64,000 nt of DNA, taken from assembly GCF_035818615.1 (NCBI RefSeq), contig NZ_JAYKZY010000001.1:474501-538500 (forward strand), written 5' to 3'. Source of the DNA: Sphingobium sp. CR2-8 (lineage in GTDB: Bacteria > Pseudomonadota > Alphaproteobacteria > Sphingomonadales > Sphingomonadaceae). The translations under genes were made by a program, and so were the position numbers. The notes under the pieces were generated by a model. It ran no database searches. It worked only from the letters and a program-made list of their open reading frames with translations, and was not told where the DNA came from. The stretch's first letter is position 1. Every line of letters starts with the position of its first letter. Of this stretch, positions 44,308 through 53,522 are shown in pieces.

Positions 44308-45372
44308 ATGGCCGGAACGGCATTGGTAGTGGGTGCGAGCGGCATCGTCGGCAGCGCGACGGCAGCGCTGCTTTTGGAACAGGGTTGGACGGTCACGGGC
44401 ATGGCCCGCCGCCCCGTCGAGCAGCGCGGGGTCGGACCGATCGCCGTCGACTTGCAGGATGCTGCCGCAACGGCGGCCGCGCTGGCGGGGCTGAACCCCG
44501 ATGCCGTGTTCATCACGACCTGGCTGCGGCAGGATAGCGAGGCGGAGAATATCCGCGTCAATGCCGCCATGGTCCGCAATCTGCTGGACGGTCTGCGCCG
44601 CGATGATGCCGGACCGCGCCATGTCGCGCTGGTGACTGGCCTTAAACATTATCTGGGGCCGTTCGAGGCCTATGGGAAGGGCGTGCTGCCGCAGACGCCC
44701 TTTCGCGAAGAACAGGGTCGGCTGGATGTCGAGAATTTCTATTATGCGCAGGAAGACGCGCTGTTCGCCGCCGCCGAGCGCGACGGCTTTAGCTGGAGCG
44801 TCCATCGCCCGCATACGGTGATCGGCAAGGCCGTGGGCAATGCCATGAATATGGGGACCACCCTTGCGGTCTATGCGACGCTTTGTAGGGAAACGGGGCG
44901 ACCGTTCCGCTTTCCCGGCTCACCGGCCCAGTGGCATGGCCTGACCGACATGACCGATGCGCGGCAGCTTGCTCGGCATTTGCTGTGGGCTGCGGAGACC
45001 CCGGCAGCCCGGAACGAAGCGTTTAATGTGGTCAATGGCGACATCTTCCGCTGGAGCTGGATGTGGGGCAGAATTGCCGACTGGTTCGGCCTGGAGCCTG
45101 CCCCGTTCGACGGCGACATCCAGCCCCTGGAGCAACAGATGGCGGATGACGGACCGATCTGGCGCGCCATCGCCGAGCGCGAAGGGCTGGCGGAGGCCGA
45201 TATCGATCGGCTCGCCTCACCCTGGCATAGCGACGCGGATCTGGGGCGGCCGATCGAGGTCGTGACCGACATGTCCAAAAGCCGCCAGCTTGGGTTCACG
45301 GCCTATCAGCCGACGGATCAGGCCTTTTTCGCCCTGTTCGAACAATTGCGGCAGGATCGCCTCATTCCGTGA
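44308..45372 (+). CDS. PRISE-type SDR reductase (progesterone 5-beta-reductase/iridoid synthase like)
   Basis: 354 residues with a Rossmann GASGIVG at 9-15 and, importantly, GLKHYLGPFE (Lys113) and NFYYAQED (Tyr145/Tyr146). These are the two signature motifs of plant progesterone 5-beta-reductases and iridoid synthases, in which Lys and Tyr replace the usual SDR YxxxK. The family reduces activated C=C bonds of enones with NADPH. AGGAG lies 8 nt before the ATG. The HxlR repressor upstream suggests induction by an electrophilic enone. The natural substrate is unknown. Confidence 0.9.
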   Translation: MAGTALVVGASGIVGSATAALLLEQGWTVTGMARRPVEQRGVGPIAVDLQDAAATAAALAGLNPDAVFITTWLRQDSEAENIRVNAAMVRNLLDGLRRDDAGPRHVALVTGLKHYLGPFEAYGKGVLPQTPFREEQGRLDVENFYYAQEDALFAAAERDGFSWSVHRPHTVIGKAVGNAMNMGTTLAVYATLCRETGRPFRFPGSPAQWHGLTDMTDARQLARHLLWAAETPAARNEAFNVVNGDIFRWSWMWGRIADWFGLEPAPFDGDIQPLEQQMADDGPIWRAIAEREGLAEADIDRLASPWHSDADLGRPIEVVTDMSKSRQLGFTAYQPTDQAFFALFEQLRQDRLIP

Positions 45373-45393
45373 GGGCGCCGCTTGAGGAACGGC

Positions 45394-46506
45394 TCAAGGC
45401 CGCAATCGACATCCTGCCTTGATACGGACCGGGCTGCATCGCGCCATGGCGGCGTCGGGCAATGTGACGGAGAAGCCCAGTTTCAGGGGATCGGGCGCGC
45501 CGGGATAATAGTCGGTGCTGACGGCCTGCGCCCCGCTCGCCATGGCCGCTTTCGCCTTGCTATAGTCCTGAGTCCGAGCTTCGACCGTATTGGCGTCCGT
45601 ACGGGTGCGCACGATCACGCCCTGCTCTACCCAGTCGCGAATTTTCTCGCCGTCTGTCAAAGGGTCCTGCACGATCTGGATGGCGGATTCCGGGTCGCCA
45701 TCGGGATACCAGCCGAACATCGGTCGCCCGGCGAGCGAGGGATGGCCTGCGCGATAGGCATCGGAGACGGCGCGCCGCACGTCGAGCAGGATGTAGATGC
45801 GTCCGCACGCGCGCTCCAGGCTGGGCCAGCCCTGGCCGCGTACCGCGTCGCGCAAGGTCGTCGCCCTGCCCCGAACCTCATCCGGCGTAATCAACCGCTT
45901 GCCCGGCAGGACGGAGCGGATCTCCGCATCCAGGGCATCGAGCAGGCCCTGGTCGTCCAAGGGGAGCGGATCGGTGATGCCAGGCCGGTTCGACGGCGTA
46001 TCCGCAGCATTGAGCGTGATCATGATCGGCAGATGTCGGGGATGCGCGCGCGACCATGTGTCGACGGCACGCAGGCATCGCACCAATGTCGCGCAACTGC
46101 TGAGATAATCGACATCGGGAATGTGAAAGGTCTTGAAGCCGGGCTTCATCATCGCCGCGCGATCGAAGCCGGTCTGTTCGCCCGCGGCGCGCGCCCATGT
46201 CTCGCCCTTCGGGTCGGCATAGCGCCCGCCCTGCGGATCGGCGAAGATATCCAGTTCAAGCTGGCGGACGCCAGCGTCCAGCTGCTGCGTCAGCGGCAGA
46301 TGATAATAATCGAGACCATCGGCCAGCTTCGGCTCCATCGCCCGGATCCTAGCCATGACGGCGGCGGGAATACGGGCCTTGAAGCTGTTGTGCGATCCTA
46401 TGACCTGGATGTCGTTCATCGCGCGGGGCCGGGACGCCGGGTCCGCCGCGCCGACCAGGGTCAGCGCGGCGGTGGCGATGGCGGTAGCGAGAAGGATCCT
46501 GCGCAT
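45394..46506 (-). CDS. Secreted Ca2+-dependent phosphoinositide phospholipase C-like protein
   Basis: 370 residues with a signal peptide (about 1-20). The motif IQVIGSHNSFK carries the first catalytic His39, and GVRQLELDIFAD carries a second catalytic/metal region, as in the PLC1-like Ca2+-dependent family. Later motifs are FKTFHIPDVDYLS and IYILLDVRR. It would hydrolyse a phosphodiester head group in the periplasm or outside the cell. It overlaps the upstream TBDT stop (TGATG), so the two are coupled and may cooperate: cleavage by the lipase, uptake by the receptor, or the reverse. Confidence 0.85.
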   Translation of the reverse strand: MRRILLATAIATAALTLVGAADPASRPRAMNDIQVIGSHNSFKARIPAAVMARIRAMEPKLADGLDYYHLPLTQQLDAGVRQLELDIFADPQGGRYADPKGETWARAAGEQTGFDRAAMMKPGFKTFHIPDVDYLSSCATLVRCLRAVDTWSRAHPRHLPIMITLNAADTPSNRPGITDPLPLDDQGLLDALDAEIRSVLPGKRLITPDEVRGRATTLRDAVRGQGWPSLERACGRIYILLDVRRAVSDAYRAGHPSLAGRPMFGWYPDGDPESAIQIVQDPLTDGEKIRDWVEQGVIVRTRTDANTVEARTQDYSKAKAAMASGAQAVSTDYYPGAPDPLKLGFSVTLPDAAMARCSPVRIKAGCRLRP

Positions 46507-49121
46507 CAGAATTCGGTCCGGACGCCGAACAGGATGGTACGGCCATAATATTGTATCTCGTTATAGCGCGCCTTGATCCCGTTATAGGAATAGGCCTTCG
46601 CGCCTGCGAGGTTGATCCCTTCGAGGCTTAGCAACGTCCTGGGCAGGATGCGGAAGGACAGATTGCCATCCAGCGAGCCGAACGGCGCGACATAGGCCTC
46701 CGTCTGGGTGGTGCTGCCGTTGCTCGACAGATAGCGGCCACGCCAGACATAGGACAGTCGCGCTGAAACAGGCCCCTTGTCGTAGAAGCCGACCAGATTG
46801 TAGCTGTTTTTCGACAGGCCGATCAGCTGGTTGACGATCGGGCGCGCGCCCGCCGTATAGTTGGAGCGGACCGATGTGTGCGTGTAGGACGCCTGGAAGC
46901 CCAGACCGTCGAAGGGTTCGGGCAGGAAGTCGAACACCTGATGATAGGCGGCCTCGATACCATAGACCTTGGCATCGCCGCCGTTGACCTGGGTGCTCAG
47001 CAACACGGTGCCGCGCCCCGGAATGTCGATATTGACGTTCTGGGCGGTGATATAGTCGTCCATCTTCTTGTAGAAGACCGCGCCCGTCAACGAAGCGGAC
47101 GGACGGAAATACCATTCGAGCGAGCCGTCGAACTGGGTCGCGAGGAACGGCTTCAAGTCGGGGTTGCCGCCGCTGGCGGTCGGCGCGTCGGTGGATACGC
47201 TGATCTGCGGCGCGGTCTGCGTCATGTTCGGGCGGGTCAGCACGCGGCTGGCGGCCAGACGGCCGATGAGGGTCGGCGTCAGTTCCGCGCGCAGGTTGAA
47301 GCTTGGCAGCCAATTGTTGAACTTCTGCGGGAAGCTGGCTGGCGTCGGCGTCGTGCCCAAAGTGAGCGTTCCGCTCGCCACCTGATCGGTGTGCACGTAG
47401 CGCACCCCGAAATTGCCGCTGATGTCGATCCCGCCGATCGGGAAGGCATAGTCGGCGCGCACATAGCCACCGAATATCTTTTCCGTGACGATATAGGATG
47501 CACGCAGGTCGCCGGCGCTGAGCGGCGCATTGGCGATCGCGTCGGTGAACAGTCGGTCGTAGAAGGCGCTGGTGATGGGCACCGCCCAGTTGCGGGGGAT
47601 GTTGCCGGACACGCCAGAGAGGAAATCGTCGAAGGGCAGCGCTTCATAACCGCCCGGCACGACCTGCGATATGGGCGGATTGCCGGCGACGTTCACGTTG
47701 AAGTCGCGACGGCGATAGTCGCGCTTGCGCCAGTGATATTCGCCACCCGCCTGGACTTTGGTGATGATGCCGTCCAGATCGCGACCCACGTCCAGTCGGG
47801 CGTAAGTGTCCCAGTCCTTGCTGTTCTTGGGCGCGATGTTGAACGGATAAAAGATATAGTTGGCAGGGTTGGTCACATCCGCAGGCGTGGTGATGGTCGG
47901 CGCGACCTTGTATCCGCCCGACGCATCATAGGTGAGCGGCGCGATAATCTGCATGCGGCTGCGCACCGTTCCTTGCGCATAGCTGGGATGGAAGCTGTGG
48001 GCGTAGGACCAGTTCACATTGGCCGACACATGCCAGTCGTCCGGGTTCCACACTTGCTTGAGGCCGACATTGATCAGGTCGTGGCGGTTGAGGCTATATT
48101 CCCGCGACGCCATGAAGCGGACATTGTTGATGGTCGCGCGGGTGACGGTGTCGCCGACGACGGTGAACGATCCCGGAACGATGCTGGTGCCCGGATCGTC
48201 GGGATAGATGTCGAGGCCGAATTCATCATATTCGACGTCGAGGCGCGTCAGCGACACGTCGAGCGTCGTTTCCAGTTCGGGCGACGGACGCCACTGCGCC
48301 GACAGGATGCCCGACAGGCGCTTGCGATCTTCGGTTTCCACGGTGGGACGGGTCCGCGTCGGCGTGTAGAAGCGGCCGCCCACGGTGCTGGCGAAGCGGG
48401 GGATGAGGTTCCAACCGGTATTGTAGAAGCGATCGTTGCGTACCGACTTGCCCCAATATTGTGCGCCGATGAGGAAGCCGAACTGGTCGTCCTGCGTCTT
48501 GAAGCTGCTCAGAACCGTGGCGTTGGGCTTCACCTTCTCGGTCATCGTCGTGTAGGTGCCGCGCAGGTTGAGCGTGGTCTTGTTGCCGACGTCGAGCGGG
48601 TGGAAGGTCTTGACGTCGATATTGCCGCCCAGGGCGCCTTCCGTCATGTCGGCGGTCGGCGTCTTGATGACGTCGATCTGCGAGACGAATTCGGCGGGCA
48701 GCATTTCGAAACGGAACTGACGCCCTGCTGCCCCACCATTTTCGATCAGGTCGTTGATCGCCACCGTGCGGCCGTTGACGAGCGTGCTCTGAAATTGCGG
48801 GCCAAGGCCCCTAACGCTGACATACAGCCCCTCGCCCCGGGGGCGGGTAATGGCGACGCCCGTGACCAGCTGCAAAGCTTCGGCGACATTCTGGGTCGGG
48901 AATTTGCCGATGTCGGTGGAATTGATCGAGTCCACGCCATAGGCCGCCTTGCGCTTGGTTTCCGTCGCTGCGGCCAGGCTGCGGGCATAGGTGCCGGTCA
49001 CGACGATCGCGTCGGACGCCTGTTCGTCGGCAGGCAGCTGGGATTGCGCGAAAACGGGCTGCGCCATTGCAAAAATGGCGAGCGGAAGCGGTGCGCAAAA
49101 CAGGCGCGAAGTGCGTGACAT
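46506..49121 (-). CDS. TonB-dependent receptor (Caulobacter-type), coupled to phospholipase C
   Basis: 871 residues. Signal peptide to about residue 25 (VFAQ), TonB box SDAIVVTG, and the plug sequence DIGKFPTQNVAEALQLVTGV with the long barrel typical of the large Caulobacter-type receptors. GGGGAG is 9 nt before the ATG. The C-terminus GRTILFGVRTEF ends in Phe as expected. The substrate is unknown; coupling to a phospholipase suggests a phosphorylated or inositol-containing compound. The upstream 49122-49289 interval holds its promoter and a 6-bp hairpin (49231-49251). Confidence 0.94.
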   Translation of the reverse strand: MSRTSRLFCAPLPLAIFAMAQPVFAQSQLPADEQASDAIVVTGTYARSLAAATETKRKAAYGVDSINSTDIGKFPTQNVAEALQLVTGVAITRPRGEGLYVSVRGLGPQFQSTLVNGRTVAINDLIENGGAAGRQFRFEMLPAEFVSQIDVIKTPTADMTEGALGGNIDVKTFHPLDVGNKTTLNLRGTYTTMTEKVKPNATVLSSFKTQDDQFGFLIGAQYWGKSVRNDRFYNTGWNLIPRFASTVGGRFYTPTRTRPTVETEDRKRLSGILSAQWRPSPELETTLDVSLTRLDVEYDEFGLDIYPDDPGTSIVPGSFTVVGDTVTRATINNVRFMASREYSLNRHDLINVGLKQVWNPDDWHVSANVNWSYAHSFHPSYAQGTVRSRMQIIAPLTYDASGGYKVAPTITTPADVTNPANYIFYPFNIAPKNSKDWDTYARLDVGRDLDGIITKVQAGGEYHWRKRDYRRRDFNVNVAGNPPISQVVPGGYEALPFDDFLSGVSGNIPRNWAVPITSAFYDRLFTDAIANAPLSAGDLRASYIVTEKIFGGYVRADYAFPIGGIDISGNFGVRYVHTDQVASGTLTLGTTPTPASFPQKFNNWLPSFNLRAELTPTLIGRLAASRVLTRPNMTQTAPQISVSTDAPTASGGNPDLKPFLATQFDGSLEWYFRPSASLTGAVFYKKMDDYITAQNVNIDIPGRGTVLLSTQVNGGDAKVYGIEAAYHQVFDFLPEPFDGLGFQASYTHTSVRSNYTAGARPIVNQLIGLSKNSYNLVGFYDKGPVSARLSYVWRGRYLSSNGSTTQTEAYVAPFGSLDGNLSFRILPRTLLSLEGINLAGAKAYSYNGIKARYNEIQYYGRTILFGVRTEF

Positions 49122-49289
49122 GTGGTGATCTCCCCGTTCGGCTTTGCGCCAATGGGGTGCGGTTAGGATGTTGCTATGACACTATTGTGGCGCGCATGTT
49201 GCGGAATGAATTTTTCGAATGGTGCCAGTCTGCCGGGAAAGGCGTCCGGCATGGCAATCGCACGAGGTGCGGACGATGTCCGAGGGATG

Positions 49290-50186
49290 TTACCCGAGCT
49301 TCCAGTCGTGATGATGCAGGCCTTTGGCGGATATCACGGCTTGTTTAGCGTCGAGTTGAAACAGCATGTCCACTCGATCCGGTAGATCAGCGAACATGTG
49401 GCGCGTGACGCGCTCATAATGACTGACGAAACGGGCCACGGCCTGATCGTCCATGATGCCGGGTGCATCCGGCGCGATCCGGCGCAGCTTCTGTTCCTGA
49501 AGCAGGCGGTTATCGAGGACATGCTCGAAAGAGGGCGGCTTCAACATCAGCAGATGATCGATGACGGAAAACCAGCGCCTATAGGATGTTCCCAGCGCAA
49601 GGTTCACATGATTGCGCCAGATGCCGTCCGGATCCTCCTGCATTTCTAGCCTATTGATCGGGGACGTGAGGCTCGCGGCGTCCTGCGGTCGCGCGCCGAC
49701 GCACCAGCCTTCGAACAGGATGACGTCGACCGGGCCGACATGGCGGGTCCAGTCGGCCTGCGGCAATTGGTCGTCCAGCGCCTTGCTGAAGCGTGGGATC
49801 GACGCATCCCGTCCCGCTGCAAGAGCGTCCAGCAGAGCGATGCCTGTATCGACATCATGCGTTCCGGGCACCCCGCGCGTGCGAAACAGCGGGTGCATGT
49901 CGCGCGCGAGCCGATCGCGCGCCGCCAATGGCAAATAGAGATCGTCCAGCGAAACGACGATGGCCGACAATCCCTGTTCGGGCAGCAGCGCCGCCTGGAG
50001 AAAACGGCAGACCGTGGACTTGCCGCTGCCTTGCGCGCCGTTGACGCCTACGATGATGGCGCGCCCCGCCGACGCATGCCATTGCGCGATCCGTCGGGCC
50101 AGCGGCCGCCACCAGCGATCGACCGTCGCTGCATAGGAGGCCGGGAGCCGCTCTTGCGCGATAAGGGCGTCGATCGTCGTTCGCAC
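49290..50186 (-). CDS. D-glycerate 3-kinase-like P-loop kinase
   Basis: 298 residues. Walker A GVNGAQGSGKST lies at 47-58, then SLDDLYLP, PGTHDVDTG, IPRFSKALDDQLP and VILFEGWCVGARP, all characteristic of plant-type glycerate kinase (GLYK). It phosphorylates D-glycerate to 3-phosphoglycerate with ATP. It begins with GTG at 50186, overlapping the stop of the hydroxyacid dehydrogenase (TAGTG). The pair would feed glycerate, made from tartronate semialdehyde or hydroxypyruvate, into glycolysis. It is the last gene of this minus-strand group. Confidence 0.9.
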   Translation of the reverse strand: MRTTIDALIAQERLPASYAATVDRWWRPLARRIAQWHASAGRAIIVGVNGAQGSGKSTVCRFLQAALLPEQGLSAIVVSLDDLYLPLAARDRLARDMHPLFRTRGVPGTHDVDTGIALLDALAAGRDASIPRFSKALDDQLPQADWTRHVGPVDVILFEGWCVGARPQDAASLTSPINRLEMQEDPDGIWRNHVNLALGTSYRRWFSVIDHLLMLKPPSFEHVLDNRLLQEQKLRRIAPDAPGIMDDQAVARFVSHYERVTRHMFADLPDRVDMLFQLDAKQAVISAKGLHHHDWKLG

Positions 50187-51157
50187 TATAGCCTGTCTCG
50201 CGGTGTGCGGCCTTCATGCCAGTCATCCAGATTGGCAAGGGCGCGCAGACCCATAGCCTCGCGCGTTTCCCGTGTCGCGCTGCCCAGATGCGGCAAGAGG
50301 ACCGTGTTCGGCGCGTCACGCAACCGTTGCGAGACATGCGGTTCGCCCGCGAAGACATCCAGGCCCGCGCCGCCGATCCGCCCCCTTTCCAGGGCATCGA
50401 CCAGGGCCGCTTCGTCGACCACATCGCCGCGCGCGGTGTTGATGAGGATCGCATGCGACGCCATGTGCGATAATATTGGTGCATCGATCATGTTGCGGGT
50501 GTCCGTGCCGCCGGGAATATGCAGCGACACGACATCGCATTGCGCCACCATCTGCGGCAGCGAAGGCACGTAGCGGGCGCCCAGGCGCTGTTCATCGTCC
50601 GGCGGGCCGGGTCGGCGGGAGAAATAGACGATGTCCATGCCAAAGCCGAAGCGCGCGCGTTCCGCCATGGCCTGCGCGATCCGGCCGAAACCCACCAGCC
50701 CCAGCGTCTTGCCGCGCAGGCTGGTGCCGAGCAGATGGGTCGGCCGCCAGCCGGTCCATTGTCCGGCGCGCAACTCGCGCTCGCCCTCGCCCGCGCGGCG
50801 CGCGGTCATCAGCATCAGGGTGATGGCGATGTCAGCGGTCGCGTCGGTTAGGACGCCCGGCGTATTGGTCACGATGATATCCGCGCCGCGCGCCGCCGCC
50901 AGATCGATATGATCGACGCCCGCGCCGTAATTGGCGATGATCTTCGCCCGGCGACCCTCCACACCCAATATAGCGGCATGTAGTTTATCGGTAATGGTGG
51001 AGCAGATGGCGTCATAATCTCGCATCGCCGCGGCCAAAGCCGCTTCCGTCAGGGGCGTGTCGTCAGCGTTGAACGTCGCGTCGTACCGCTCCGCGATCAG
51101 GGCCTCGACCCGCTCGGGCCATTTGCGCGTCACCAAAATTCGGGGTTTTCCGGTCAT
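50186..51157 (-). CDS. D-2-hydroxyacid dehydrogenase (glyoxylate/hydroxypyruvate reductase type)
   Basis: 323 residues. The NAD domain has GLVGFGRIAQ (153-162) and FSRRPGP, where Arg181 and Arg182 after the second strand suggest NADPH preference. The catalytic residues are Arg243 (NTARGDVVDE), Glu272 (AGEPHV) and His290 (LPHLGSAT). It reduces glyoxylate, hydroxypyruvate or a similar 2-oxoacid. Coupling to glycerate kinase suggests glycerate as the product. A GGCGGA SD precedes ATG 51157. A decayed dioxygenase gene lies immediately upstream. Confidence 0.93.
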   Translation of the reverse strand: MTGKPRILVTRKWPERVEALIAERYDATFNADDTPLTEAALAAAMRDYDAICSTITDKLHAAILGVEGRRAKIIANYGAGVDHIDLAAARGADIIVTNTPGVLTDATADIAITLMLMTARRAGEGERELRAGQWTGWRPTHLLGTSLRGKTLGLVGFGRIAQAMAERARFGFGMDIVYFSRRPGPPDDEQRLGARYVPSLPQMVAQCDVVSLHIPGGTDTRNMIDAPILSHMASHAILINTARGDVVDEAALVDALERGRIGGAGLDVFAGEPHVSQRLRDAPNTVLLPHLGSATRETREAMGLRALANLDDWHEGRTPRDRL

Positions 51158-51166
51158 GTATCCGCC

Positions 51167-51502
51167 TCAGCCGATGGGCGCCGAAGCGGCGAAACAGGCG
51201 ATGAGCGGATCGCCGGCATGCTCGGGCGGTTCGCCTTTACGCACGGTCGTCCGGCGCATGTCGCGCCGTTCTTTGCAGATGTCGAAGTCGGGGTGCATGG
51301 TCGCCAGATTATCCCAAATCACGATGTCGCCGGTTGATAGGCGATGCCCAAGATATATTCCGGTCGGGCCGCAAATTCGACCAGATATTTGATGAGCGCG
51401 CGTCTTTCCTTCCGGGGCAGACCCACGACGTCCGTCGCACGGCTGCCGACATAGAATATCCCCCGCAATGGCGTGCATGACGAAATGCGCCCCGCTGCCC
51501 AT
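51167..51502 (-). pseudogene. Decayed TauD/TfdA-family dioxygenase fragment
   Basis: One frame carries YVGSRATDVVGLPRKERRAL followed by YLVEFAARPEYIL. The adjacent frame carries the next family segment, STGDIVIWDNLATMHPDFD, then RRDMRRTTVRKGEPP. Together they match the C-terminal third of Fe(II)/2-oxoglutarate dioxygenases, including the distal His region. The switch of frame falls near 51340-51352. The N-terminal two thirds with the HxD motif are absent, because kdgD begins close upstream on the other strand. It is a non-functional remnant, 9 nt upstream of the hydroxyacid dehydrogenase. Confidence 0.72.
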
Positions 51503-51647
51503 CGGGATGCTGAGAAACGCGGCGATCTAGCCAAGGCGCGCATCGATCGTGCGCGCCTTTGGTTTGGACCCTCCCGCCATGGCCGGTTATCTCCGACCTC
51601 GAACAGGAAGGCCGGACCATTCCGACCCGGAGAGGAGATTATTCGCA

Positions 51648-52586
51648 ATGACCCACTTTAGCCCTAATGATATGGCACGGCAGTTGGGCCAAGGGCTTTT
51701 GTCGTTTCCCGTGACGCATTTCGATGCCGATGGCGTTTTTCAGGAGGCGCCCTATCGCGCCCATTGCGCCTGGATGCTGGAACATGAGCTGACGGGCCTG
51801 TTCGCAGCCGGGGGAACGGGCGAGTTCTTTTCGCTGACGCCCGATGAGGTCGCCACGGTCGTTGCGGCTGCGGTCGCCGAGACGGCAGGCAAGATTCCCG
51901 TCATTTCAGGCTGTGGTTATGGCACGGCTATCGCCACCGGCATCGCCCGCGACGCAGAGAAGGCGGGCGCGGACGGCCTGCTGTTGCTGCCCCCCTATCT
52001 GATGCATGCCAAGCAGGAAGGCTTGGCCGCCCATATCGAAGCGGTCTGCCGCGCGACGGGTCTGGGCGTGATCGTCTATAACCGCGACAACGCCATCGTG
52101 AACGACGAGACGCTGGCGCGCCTATGTGATCGCAACCCCAATCTGGTCGGTTTCAAGGACGGCGTGGGGGACATCGAACTGATGACCCGCATCTATGCCC
52201 GCATGGGCGACAGGCTGACCTATATCGGTGGATTGCCGACGGCCGAGACGTTCGCCACGCCGTATCTGACCATGGGCGTCACGACCTATTCGTCGGCGAT
52301 CTTCAACTTCATGCCCGAATGGGCATTGGCCTTCTACAAGGCGGTGCGCGCGGGCGACCAGGTCCATGTGATGGAGCAGCTGCGCCAGTTCGTGCTGCCC
52401 TATATCGCCTTGCGCAACAAAGGACAGGGCTATGCCGTGTCGATCGTGAAGTCGGGCATGAAGATCATCGGTCGTGACGCAGGCCCGGTCCGCTCGCCCC
52501 TCACCGACCTGTCGGCGGCCGAGGAAGCCGAACTGCGCGTGCTGATCGAAAAGGCGTCACCGGAACTTCTGTCCGCAGCGGCGTGA
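51648..52586 (+). CDS. kdgD: 5-dehydro-4-deoxyglucarate dehydratase
   Basis: 312 residues of the DHDPS/NAL superfamily. The Schiff-base Lys170 in [10 protein letters not shown] and catalytic Tyr144 in VIVYNRDNA are in place. [16 protein letters not shown] and [13 protein letters not shown] are typical of KdgD rather than DapA. It dehydrates and decarboxylates 5-keto-4-deoxyglucarate to 2-oxoglutarate semialdehyde in glucarate/galactarate and oxidative uronate pathways. The semialdehyde dehydrogenase that should follow is not in the window. GAGGAG is about 11 nt before the ATG. LysR and an esterase follow on the same strand. Confidence 0.93.
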   Translation: MTHFSPNDMARQLGQGLLSFPVTHFDADGVFQEAPYRAHCAWMLEHELTGLFAAGGTGEFFSLTPDEVATVVAAAVAETAGKIPVISGCGYGTAIATGIARDAEKAGADGLLLLPPYLMHAKQEGLAAHIEAVCRATGLGVIVYNRDNAIVNDETLARLCDRNPNLVGFKDGVGDIELMTRIYARMGDRLTYIGGLPTAETFATPYLTMGVTTYSSAIFNFMPEWALAFYKAVRAGDQVHVMEQLRQFVLPYIALRNKGQGYAVSIVKSGMKIIGRDAGPVRSPLTDLSAAEEAELRVLIEKASPELLSAAA

Positions 52587-52628
52587 TGCATGGAAGGTGA
52601 CTTGGGCGACGGGCGCGGATAGTCTGGC

Positions 52629-53522
52629 ATGATGTTCGAACTCAGCCAGCTCCGTTGCTTCGTCGCCGCCGCCGAAGAATTGCATTTCGGTCGCGCCGCC
52701 CAGCGCCTCAACATGACCCAGTCCCCGCTCAGTCGCCAGATACAGCTGCTGGAGCGGATATTGGATGTGCAATTGCTGGAACGGACCAGTCGGCAGGTCA
52801 GCCTGACGCCTGCCGGCAGTGTCTTCCTGATCGAAGCGCGACGGATCGTCCGGTTGGCGGATAGCGCCGCGCTGTCGGCGCGGCGCGTGGCGAAGGGCGA
52901 TGCCGGGCGAGTCGCGATCGGCTTTACGGCGGTGTCGGGTTATAATGTCGTGCCCCGTATCGTGGCGCAGGCGCGGGCGTCCCTGCCCAATATCCAGCTG
53001 GAATTGCGTGAAATGGTGTCGACCGAGCAGGTCGATGCGCTTCTGACCGGGCTGATCGACATCGGTTTCGTACGGCCCCCGGTCGACCGACACGAGTTCG
53101 AAACGAGCTGCGTGTTGAAGGAACCGCTGATCGCCGCCCTGCCCCCCGGCGATCCGCGCCAGTCCAAGGCGGTGTTGACGCCCGCCGATTTCGACGGCCA
53201 AACGCTCATCATGTATTCGCGGCAGGGGGCCAGCTATTTTCACAACATGCTGGTCAATTTGTTCGAAGAGGCGGAGGTCGCGCCGCTCTATGTCCAGCAT
53301 GTGACCCAGATTCATTCGATGCTGGGGCTGGTGCATGCGGGACTCGCCGCCGCGATCGTGCCGGAAAGTGCGACCGGCCTGCATATGATGGACGTGCAGT
53401 TCCGGCGGTTGATGATGCCGCAGGAGCGACCGGTGGAACTGCATATGGCGTGGCGGCGCGACAATCATAATCCGGCGCTGCCGACGATGCGGCAGCTCTG
53501 TTCGGAAAGCGCGGTGGGATGA
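52629..53522 (+). CDS. LysR family transcriptional regulator (sugar-acid locus)
   Basis: 297 residues; HTH LSQLRCFVAAAEELHFGRAA with TQSPLSRQIQLLERILDVQL. The effector domain contains IGFTAVSGYNVVPRIV and IGFVRPP. It is the BenM/CatM-like form often found beside kdgD and sugar-acid transporters. It lies 42 nt after kdgD and overlaps the esterase by 4 nt, so it is co-transcribed with its probable targets. Met1 and Met2 are both possible starts. Confidence 0.92.
   Translation: MMFELSQLRCFVAAAEELHFGRAAQRLNMTQSPLSRQIQLLERILDVQLLERTSRQVSLTPAGSVFLIEARRIVRLADSAALSARRVAKGDAGRVAIGFTAVSGYNVVPRIVAQARASLPNIQLELREMVSTEQVDALLTGLIDIGFVRPPVDRHEFETSCVLKEPLIAALPPGDPRQSKAVLTPADFDGQTLIMYSRQGASYFHNMLVNLFEEAEVAPLYVQHVTQIHSMLGLVHAGLAAAIVPESATGLHMMDVQFRRLMMPQERPVELHMAWRRDNHNPALPTMRQLCSESAVG

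Noticed and set aside
49231-49251. 6-bp hairpin TGCCGG/CCGGCA as a terminator for the glycerate kinase operon
   Set aside because: Short stem and no T-tract on the minus strand; too weak to list as a feature.
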